DNA of 64,000 nucleotides, from positions 1,612,001-1,676,000 of the forward strand of contig NZ_AP014680.1 of assembly GCF_000829395.1 (NCBI RefSeq), given 5' to 3'. The notes beneath the pieces are model-generated. The model was not told the DNA's origin and made no database searches. It saw only the letters and a list, made by a program, of their open reading frames with translations. The position numbers were made by a program, and so were the translations under genes. This document shows, piece after piece, positions 58,001-64,000 of this stretch (its first letter is position 1; each line of letters starts with the position of its first letter). The stretch comes from Paucilactobacillus hokkaidonensis JCM 18461. GTDB taxonomy: Bacteria > Bacillota > Bacilli > Lactobacillales > Lactobacillaceae.

Positions 58001-58369
58001 CTACCTACGCCGACTTACAAAATGGCTAGAAATAATCGCATTACATACTGATACAATAACAGCTACTAAGATCGACATACCAAACGATGAAAAATGAAAA
58101 TTATTTGATCCCACAAAATATGAGGTCAATTGCAACATAACCGCATTTAATACCACACTAAATAGTCCCAGCGTTAAAATTGTAATTGGTAATGAAAATA
58201 AAAACAAGATTGGTTTCACCAGCGCATTTAAAATTGCCAACACAAAGCTTGCTGCAAACGCCATCCAAATACTAGCTACATAGAAGGCACCACTTTGTGA
58301 GAAGAAACCGGCAACTGCAATAAAAATTATTGTATTAACAAGAATTCTTGTCCAAAATCCCATCGGCAT
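58001..58369 (-). CDS. YvlD-like small membrane protein (4-TM phage-holin-like family)
   Basis: 122 residues with four hydrophobic helices (about 8-28, 30-50, 55-76, 88-112). NTIIFIAVAGFFSQ, LAILNALVKPILFLFSLPITILTLGLFSVVLNAVML is the typical layout of the mycobacterial-4TM-phage-holin-like family (YvlD in Bacillus). It lies 8 bp after the PspC gene, a common pair in Firmicutes envelope-stress operons. A second ATG at 58363 has better spacing to AAGGAG and may be the real start. Confidence 0.85.
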   Translation of the reverse strand: MPMGFWTRILVNTIIFIAVAGFFSQSGAFYVASIWMAFAASFVLAILNALVKPILFLFSLPITILTLGLFSVVLNAVMLQLTSYFVGSNNFHFSSFGMSILVAVIVSVCNAIISSHFVSRRR

Positions 58370-58377
58370 CTCACTCC

Positions 58378-58686
58378 TTAATTGTCATGTTCATCAACGT
58401 CATGAATTACTTTACGATCCTGTTTTGATTTTTCTGGCGGTGTTTGCCCATGGTTACCAAACATGTTCGTCCAAGTAGGCTTATTGGGATCAGCTGGCAT
58501 AATCACAGCTAACAAAATATAGATTAATATTCCTGGGAATGCACGGCTTATAACCGCAGCAATCACAAACCCAATTCGAATGTAATTTGGGTTGATTCCG
58601 AAATAAGCACCAAATCCACCCATTACGCCGGCTAAAATTTTGTTTGATGCCGACCGAGTTAAACGTTTCTTTTGTTTAGATCTCAT
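58378..58686 (-). CDS. PspC-domain membrane protein
   Basis: About 102 residues. The PspC domain spans roughly 9-65, with NKILAGVMGGFGAYFGINPNYIRIGFVI and a second helix FPGILIYILLAVIMPAD; a hydrophilic tail follows. I start at ATG 58686, as the ATG at 58695 is too close to the AAGGTGG site. It forms a unit with the YvlD-like gene and probably acts in envelope-stress response (LiaI/PspC-like), which is inferred from the family. Confidence 0.88.
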   Translation of the reverse strand: MRSKQKKRLTRSASNKILAGVMGGFGAYFGINPNYIRIGFVIAAVISRAFPGILIYILLAVIMPADPNKPTWTNMFGNHGQTPPEKSKQDRKVIHDVDEHDN

Positions 58687-58755
58687 TTGCACCATTCCAC
58701 CTTCTAATTTATTAGGTTAATCTTACTGTTTTCGAGATATAAAGGCAACTATAAT

Positions 58756-59004
58756 GTGCGAGCAGGGGCGATAGAGGTCGTAGGCTATGTTGGAAATATC
58801 CATTGATAAATCGGGTTTTGATTTATTGATGGGTATTTCTAATTTAGCCCTAGACCTCTGCCCCAGTGAGCACGAGTCAAATAATGTGCGAACAGGGGCG
58901 TATAGAGGTCGTAGGCTATGTTAGAAATACCCATTGATAAATCGAACTTTGATTTATTGATGGGTATTTCTAATTTAGCCCTAGACCTCTGCCCCAGTGA
59001 GCAC
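58756..59004. repeat. two tandem long-hairpin elements (loci 7a, 7b)
   Basis: Units at 58756-58873 and 58886-59004, 130 bp apart. Feet GTGCGAGCAGGGGC / GCCCCAGTGAGCAC; GATA on the left arm bulged; AGAGGTC short stem; GTAG opposite CCTA; long inner stem. The two copies differ at several inner-stem sites where one has G-C or A-T and the other G-T on the plus strand, so pairing is kept. This and the terminator at 59065 account for the 450-bp gap. Confidence 0.87.
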
Positions 59005-59064
59005 GAGTCAAATTGACATAAATACTATAGAATCGACTAAAAACAACCCTAAAAAAACAAAACA

Positions 59065-59103
59065 AGGGATTGGCATCCCCAAAAAGGAAAAACACCAATC
59101 TCT
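59065..59103 (-). terminator. terminator of the 47-residue protein gene
   Basis: AGAGATTGG pairs with CCAATCCCT on the minus strand (one G-T-type mismatch) with a long loop, followed by TGTTTTGTTTTTTT. Confidence 0.55.
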
Positions 59104-59143
59104 TATATTTAAATGAATGCAGTTTATTTACAAACTGTACACT

Positions 59144-59287
59144 CTAATTTTCACTTTCTAGTTTTTCAGCCTCTTTGTCAATGGTTGCAAAACCAGACAC
59201 CTTATCCTTTGGCTTCGGATTCTTGGCACGATCTTCTTCAGCTTTTTCGATCATGGCTTTACGCGCTTCTTTACTTACTTTTGCCAT
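59144..59287 (-). CDS. small charged protein, 47 residues
   Basis: An ATG after AGAGGTGA and a following terminator support a real gene. The product is highly charged (MAKVSKEARKAMIEKAEED at the start; Lys, Glu and Asp throughout), with no hydrophobic segment. I do not recognise a family. It lies between phoU and the PspC gene. Confidence 0.65.
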   Translation of the reverse strand: MAKVSKEARKAMIEKAEEDRAKNPKPKDKVSGFATIDKEAEKLESEN

Positions 59288-59425
59288 CACGATCACCTCT
59301 TTTAGCTGCTAATAATCTAGCAGTTATGAATTTTGGTCAGAGCGCAATTATTGGAACACGATTAAAAATATCTGCTACACTCTAATTCTATTATAGTGCT
59401 AATTTAATAAAATAACACACCTTTA

Positions 59426-60100
59426 TTAAATCTGAACACCAATAGTCGGCTTCAATTCCACAATTTCACCGGTGCGTCGATAAATAATCCATTCGCCGAT
59501 ATTCAGTGCACATTCAACGATTTGTTCCAGTGAATTTGCAACCGCCACATATGGCAAAATTTGTTCGACCTGCTCACTATTTTGTTTCATCGCTAAGACA
59601 CATTTTTGATATATTTCAACGTGTTGTTCATTTGCTTCAATTGCCAGTTGGCTTCCCGTTTGGGCAAAATGCCAATCCTTTTTGACATACGCCATCAGCA
59701 TATCGCGCATTAATTTTTCTGTGAATTTACTAAATTGTTCTATTAAAATCAGCACCGGTTTCAAATGGGCTTCTCGCTGCAGATTCAAACTAGCCAACGC
59801 AATGTCGCGAGCATGGTCACCGGCATGTTCTAAATCTGAAACAGCCTTCAAAATGGTAACTACTTCACGTAAATCACTAGTGACTGGTTGTTGCAGCGCA
59901 ATAATCTCAAATGCATCTTGTTCCAATTTCATTTCACGATCATTAATTTGATGATCATGAGCCACAATTTCTTTAGCGGTCCGTTGGTCACCAACCACCA
60001 TTGCTTTACCCGCCGCGTCAATTGTTTTGGCAACCAAAACACCCATCTCAGTAAATTGCGCATCTAACTGTGCTAGTTGTTGATCAATTAATCGTTCCAT
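59426..60100 (-). CDS. phoU: phosphate transport regulator PhoU
   Basis: 224 residues made of two PhoU three-helix repeats, each with the metal-binding E/D-xxx-D pattern (LEHAGDHARDIA near 91-102 and LEQIVECALNIGEWIIYRR near 190-208). It tones down PstSCAB and the PhoR signal when phosphate is plentiful. Last gene of the pst operon, 15 bp after pstB. Confidence 0.95.
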   Translation of the reverse strand: MERLIDQQLAQLDAQFTEMGVLVAKTIDAAGKAMVVGDQRTAKEIVAHDHQINDREMKLEQDAFEIIALQQPVTSDLREVVTILKAVSDLEHAGDHARDIALASLNLQREAHLKPVLILIEQFSKFTEKLMRDMLMAYVKKDWHFAQTGSQLAIEANEQHVEIYQKCVLAMKQNSEQVEQILPYVAVANSLEQIVECALNIGEWIIYRRTGEIVELKPTIGVQI

Positions 60101-60115
60101 TTTAGTCTCTCCTAT

Positions 60116-60874
60116 CTAACCAAAACGTCCTGTAATAAAGTCGCGTGTCTGTTCTGCAGCCGGATCCATAAAAATCTTTTTTGTATCATCAAATTCAATT
60201 AGGTCCCCTTGTAAAAAGAAAGCTGTTTTATCAGCTATTCGAGCCGCCTGCTGTAAATTATGAGTGACCATAATGATTGTATAATGTTCCTTTAATTGTA
60301 ACAATGTTGCTTCAATTTGACGACTAGAATGCGGATCTAGTGCACTGGTAGGTTCATCTAATAATAATATTGTCGGTGAAACTGCTAAAGCACGCGCAAT
60401 GCAGATTCGCTGCTGTTGCCCCCCTGATAGGGCCATTGCATTTTGATCTAGTTTGTCCTTCACTTCATCCCAAACTGCTGCTTGTTTTAAGGCCGTTTGC
60501 ACGGCTTCATCCAATTTAGCTTTGTCCCGAACTCCAGCAACCCGCAATCCAAATGTGACATTGTCATATATTGACATTGGAAATGGATTGGGCTGCTGAA
60601 AAACCATTCCAATTTGCTTGCGAAGTTCAACGATGTCAATGTCATCACTATACATATCATTGCCACGAAATTTAAAATCCCCAGTAATTTTGACTCCTTC
60701 GATTTGGTCATTCATCCGATTTAAGCAACGAAGATACGTTGATTTACCACATCCAGACGGACCGATTAGCGCTGTGATTTCATGGGCATCAAAAGTCAGA
60801 TCAATACCATGTAAAGCTTCAAAATCACCATAGTTGAGATGGACATTTTGCGTTTTTAAGATTTGCTTTTCCAT
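60116..60874 (-). CDS. pstB: phosphate ABC transporter ATP-binding protein (second copy)
   Basis: 252 residues from ATG 60874 (TGGAGG ahead; the frame extends to 60886). Walker [10 protein letters not shown] near 38-46, ALSGGQQQR signature, [11 protein letters not shown] Walker B and the switch His in MVTHNLQQ are present. Drives PstCA-mediated phosphate import. Two pstB genes in tandem are usual in lactobacilli. Confidence 0.96.
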   Translation of the reverse strand: MEKQILKTQNVHLNYGDFEALHGIDLTFDAHEITALIGPSGCGKSTYLRCLNRMNDQIEGVKITGDFKFRGNDMYSDDIDIVELRKQIGMVFQQPNPFPMSIYDNVTFGLRVAGVRDKAKLDEAVQTALKQAAVWDEVKDKLDQNAMALSGGQQQRICIARALAVSPTILLLDEPTSALDPHSSRQIEATLLQLKEHYTIIMVTHNLQQAARIADKTAFFLQGDLIEFDDTKKIFMDPAAEQTRDFITGRFG

Positions 60875-60888
60875 TTGATCCTCCATTA

Positions 60889-61680
60889 TTAACCAAAATC
60901 ACCAGAAATATACTCATTTGTCAAAGCAACCCTGGGTTGTGTAAAGGTTTCTTTAGTGTCATTAAATTCGATGACCGTTCCCTTAGAAAAGTGAGCTGTG
61001 TAATCACTAATCCGCGCTGCTTGTGGCAAATTATGTGTAACAATCACAATTGTATAATGCTCTTTTAGATTGATTAATGTTTCTTCAAGTTGCGCCGTCG
61101 AAATCGGATCTAACGCGCTAGCAGGCTCATCTAACAACAAAATATCTGGTTGTAAAGCAATCGCACGCGCAATACATAATCGTTGTGCTTGACCACCTGA
61201 CAATGACAAAGCACTTTGATTTAACTTATCTTTGACCTCTGCCCATAGTGCTGCTTGTCGTAGCGCCATTTCCACACGTTTAGCTAATTCTTTTTTATCA
61301 GTAACTCCGTGACGTTCAAGAGCAAAGGTAATGTTTTCATAAATTGATTTTGGAAACGGATTTGGTCGTTGAAAAACCATCCCAATTTGGCGACGCATGG
61401 CGTAAACATCAATTTCTTTAGTATTCAGATCTAAATTTCGATACCAAATTTCACCATGAACTGTGGCAATCCCATCGTTCATCCGATTTAATGCACGTAA
61501 AAATGTTGACTTTCCAGAACCGGATGCACCAATTAAGGCTGTAATTTTAAACCGCGGAATCTGTAAATCTGCCGCAGTGATTGCTTGATAATCTCCATAA
61601 AAAATCTTTAATTGCTTAGTTTCTAGTGCAATCTCTTGATTTTGATCAAAGGTTAAAATGTATCGATCCTGTGTTTCCAT
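60889..61680 (-). CDS. pstB: phosphate ABC transporter ATP-binding protein (first copy)
   Basis: 263 residues, with a slightly longer N-terminus than the other copy. Walker [10 protein letters not shown], signature [10 protein letters not shown], Walker [12 protein letters not shown] and switch VTHNLPQ are intact. GGAGGGA lies 5 bp before the ATG. It is 14 bp after pstA. The copies are clearly diverged, so they may form alternative or mixed ATPase dimers. Confidence 0.96.
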   Translation of the reverse strand: METQDRYILTFDQNQEIALETKQLKIFYGDYQAITAADLQIPRFKITALIGASGSGKSTFLRALNRMNDGIATVHGEIWYRNLDLNTKEIDVYAMRRQIGMVFQRPNPFPKSIYENITFALERHGVTDKKELAKRVEMALRQAALWAEVKDKLNQSALSLSGGQAQRLCIARAIALQPDILLLDEPASALDPISTAQLEETLINLKEHYTIVIVTHNLPQAARISDYTAHFSKGTVIEFNDTKETFTQPRVALTNEYISGDFG

Positions 61681-61694
61681 GCGATCCCTCCATT

Positions 61695-62579
61695 TTATGC
61701 GGCCGTTAAACGCTTATACAATAATCGACCCAGCCAACGAGCTAATAAATTAAATAACAACACAACCAGAATCAAGACGGCGGCTGATCCTGCTGAAACA
61801 GCGGCCGCATCAGGAGTTATTCCTTCAGAATTAATCTTCCAGATATGGACAGCTAACGTTTCTGCTGGACGCATTGGATTTAAGGGACTATCAATATCAA
61901 ATATGTTCCAATTTTTAAAATTTAGTGCCGGCGCACTTTGTCCAGCTGTATAAATAAGTGCAGCTGCTTCACCAAATACCCGACCTGCGCTTAAAATTAA
62001 GCCTGATACAATACTCGGTACGGCTGCAGGTAAAATTATTTTAGTGACAGTTTCCCACTTTGAAATTCCTAAAGCCAGTCCACCATTACGCTGGTCATTG
62101 CTAATTGCTTTGAGTGCATCCTCAATACTTCGTGTTAACAATGGTAAGTTAAAAATCGTCAGCGCCAGCGCACCTGATAGAATTGAGAAACTTAACTTGA
62201 ACTGCACAACGAATAGTAGAAATCCAAATAATCCAACCACTACTGATGGTAATGAGCTTAAGATTTCAATCATGGTCCGCACCACGTTAGTCAGCATTCC
62301 CGGTTTTGCATATTCATTTAAGTAAATACTAGCTCCCAATGCAATCGGTAACGAAATCAACATCGTTAGCAGCAGCAAGTACAGTGAATTAAATAATTGA
62401 ATTCCAATTCCACCGCCTGCGTTGAATGCTTTGGATGGTGACGTTAAAAACGACCAACTTAATTGTGGTAAGCCGCGTAAAATAATAAATCCAAGTAAAA
62501 GGATTAAAATTAAAACGACAATCCCAGCAATTGTGTATAGTGTTCCGGTGGCTAACTTATCCATTTTTTTAGAGTTCAT
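61695..62579 (-). CDS. pstA: phosphate ABC transporter permease PstA
   Basis: A 294-residue membrane protein with six helices. The permease EAA loop reads NGGLALGISKWETVTKIILPAAVPSI (about 165-190). It forms the phosphate channel with PstC. Its start overlaps the pstC stop by 4 bp. Confidence 0.96.
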   Translation of the reverse strand: MNSKKMDKLATGTLYTIAGIVVLILILLLGFIILRGLPQLSWSFLTSPSKAFNAGGGIGIQLFNSLYLLLLTMLISLPIALGASIYLNEYAKPGMLTNVVRTMIEILSSLPSVVVGLFGFLLFVVQFKLSFSILSGALALTIFNLPLLTRSIEDALKAISNDQRNGGLALGISKWETVTKIILPAAVPSIVSGLILSAGRVFGEAAALIYTAGQSAPALNFKNWNIFDIDSPLNPMRPAETLAVHIWKINSEGITPDAAAVSAGSAAVLILVVLLFNLLARWLGRLLYKRLTAA

Positions 62580-63496
62580 AGTTTCATCGACCCCCGTTTA
62601 GCAATTAAATGAATTGCTAGATTAAATGCCAGCGACATTAATAGAAGAATCAATGCCAACGACCACAATGCATCATTTTGAACAGTTCCAAGCACTGTAT
62701 TTCCAATACCAGTGGTCAATACACTGGTTAATGTAGCTGCCGGCGCTACTAAACTAGTTGGTAGTAAGGTTGCATTTCCAACCACCATTTGAACCGCTAA
62801 CGCTTCACCAAACGCGCGTGCCATCCCAAACACGATAGCAGTCAAGATCCCCGGAGTAGCTGACCTTAAAACAACTTTATAAATAGTCTGCCACCTTGTT
62901 GCCCCTAACGCCAGTGAAGCAGAACGATAGCTCTTAGGCACAGATCCCAATGAATCGACAGTCATCGAGGTAATAGTGGGCAATACCATTACAAATAGGA
63001 CAAATGTTCCCGCTAAAATTCCGAAGCCACTACCGCCAAAAACAGTTCTAATTGCAGGAACCACCACTGTTAATCCAACAAATCCGTAAACTACTGATGG
63101 AATTCCAACTAATAATTCCAATACTGGTTGTAAAATTCTAGTTCCTGTTTTTGGCGTGATATCGGTCATCATCAAGGCCGTTCCAATTGCAAACGGAATT
63201 GCTAACGCCGTTGCCAAAATAGTAATCAAAAAGGATCCGACAATCATTGGTAAGGCGCCAACCAGTGGATGTCCATCTTTAACTACTTCCGGGTTCCATT
63301 GGGTCCCTGTTAGAAACTTTCCCAAAGACACATGATCACTGGTAAACGTCGCTAACCCACGATAGGCAATAAAACTAAAAATCGCAACCACGATCAAACA
63401 AATACCACTAAGACATAGTAGGCTAATCAGTTTACCTTTTCTTTCAATTTTGCTGGCCTTAGAAGTGGTTAAGATACTCTCCCTAATTTTATCCAT
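62576..63496 (-). CDS. pstC: phosphate ABC transporter permease PstC
   Basis: A 306-residue membrane protein with a cytoplasmic N-terminus and six helices. The EAA loop reads SYRSASLALGATRWQTIYKVVLRSATPGI (about 190-218). It partners PstA. It lies 30 bp after pstS. Confidence 0.96.
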   Translation of the reverse strand: MDKIRESILTTSKASKIERKGKLISLLCLSGICLIVVAIFSFIAYRGLATFTSDHVSLGKFLTGTQWNPEVVKDGHPLVGALPMIVGSFLITILATALAIPFAIGTALMMTDITPKTGTRILQPVLELLVGIPSVVYGFVGLTVVVPAIRTVFGGSGFGILAGTFVLFVMVLPTITSMTVDSLGSVPKSYRSASLALGATRWQTIYKVVLRSATPGILTAIVFGMARAFGEALAVQMVVGNATLLPTSLVAPAATLTSVLTTGIGNTVLGTVQNDALWSLALILLLMSLAFNLAIHLIAKRGSMKL

Positions 63497-63526
63497 CTAA
63501 CTCTCCTTTATACCAAGTTAAAATTA

Positions 63527-64000
63527 CTACTCTAGTCGTTCAATTTGCATCTGCTTAATTGGAATGTATCCAAGCTGTGGTACCAGTTTATGCTGCACAT
63601 GGTCGGATAAGACATACTCAATAAACTTATTGGTTTGTACATCTGACTTGGTTTGCGTATACATATGTTCATATGACCATATTTGCCACTTATTAGTTTT
63701 AACATTTTCATTAGTTGGTTTAACTTGATTCATCGTTGGAGCAACCACAGATTTATCAGCATATGAAAATGACACGTAGCTAATTGCACCAGGGGTTGTG
63801 GCAACTATTTGACGCGTAGTTCCTGACGAATCTTGCTCTTGAGATGCAATACTTCGAGCTCTATTCAGCCCCCATTTTTCAAATGTAACCCGAGTTCCAC
63901 TTCCTTGAGTCCGATTCACAACTACTATTTTTTGATTGTGTCCACCAACCTGTTGCCAATTTGTCAGTTTTCCTGTAAAAATATCTTGCAGTTGTTGACT
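63527..64000 (-). CDS. pstS: phosphate ABC transporter substrate-binding protein, 3' part
   Basis: The C-terminal 157 residues of PstS; the frame stays open to the window edge, so the N-terminus and signal peptide lie outside. IFTGKLTNWQQVGG and NRTQGSGTRVTFEKW are the phosphate-binding stretches of PstS (Ser/Thr/Arg contacts). PGAISYVSFSY and SDHVQHKLVPQLGYIPI follow. An internal GTG at 63919 is not the start. Confidence 0.93.
   Translation of the reverse strand, partial: SQQLQDIFTGKLTNWQQVGGHNQKIVVVNRTQGSGTRVTFEKWGLNRARSIASQEQDSSGTTRQIVATTPGAISYVSFSYADKSVVAPTMNQVKPTNENVKTNKWQIWSYEHMYTQTKSDVQTNKFIEYVLSDHVQHKLVPQLGYIPIKQMQIERLE

Overview
The window reads as a low-GC Gram-positive chromosome of the Lactobacillaceae. 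It has lactobacillus-type gene neighbourhoods (hprK-lgt-gpsA-galU, whiA-yvcK-rapZ, gap-pgk-tpiA-eno, pstSCAB-phoU), KxYKxGKxW-type signal peptides with LPQT sortase motifs, luxS, a CtsR box before clpP and a 2-hydroxyisocaproate-type dehydrogenase. I cannot name the species from sequence alone. Almost all genes lie on the minus strand, so the biological order runs from high to low coordinates.

From right to left: 59.4-64 kb is the phosphate uptake operon (pstS partial, pstC, pstA, two pstB, phoU). 54-58.7 kb holds two small membrane proteins, hprK, lgt, gpsA and galU. 42.6-53.8 kb is one giant sortase-anchored adhesin of 3731 codons with twelve near-identical 205-residue MBG-type repeats. 33-42.5 kb carries trxB, pgm, an HD hydrolase, uvrB, uvrA and luxS. 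29.9-32.5 kb is argGH. 25.9-28.8 kb is rapZ-yvcK-whiA, convergent with clpP. 23.3-24.3 kb has a tRNA-Arg(CCG) and the hydroxyacid dehydrogenase.

11.4-23 kb is the glycolytic block gap-pgk-(insert)-tpiA-eno. The usual operon is split between pgk and tpiA by about 7 kb of accessory DNA. This insert codes for a surface-exclusion/CAP-type LPQTN protein, zinc-ribbon membrane proteins, a coiled-coil membrane protein and two small HTH proteins. An 80-bp direct repeat lies at both ends of it. Further left are clcA, whose last codon was hit by an ISLre2-like element with an 8-bp target duplication, then secG, an esterase, rnr, smpB, a LURP-one protein, ung, pta, tsaE and a GNAT acetyltransferase.

The most unusual signal is a dispersed family of 100-130-bp long-hairpin elements: about 18 units at 8 loci, plus a remnant. 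Stem sequences differ from locus to locus, but the architecture is the same: an outer stem with conserved ends, a one-sided 4-nt bulge, a short stem, a 4x4 internal loop carrying GTAG or GGAG on one strand, a long inner stem and a loop of about 7 nt. Eight units form a perfect 132-bp tandem array between argH and rapZ. Changes within the inner stems keep G-T (G-U) pairing on the GTAG/GGAG strand at three loci, as expected for a folded RNA or single-stranded DNA. All calls come from reading the sequence; no database search was run.
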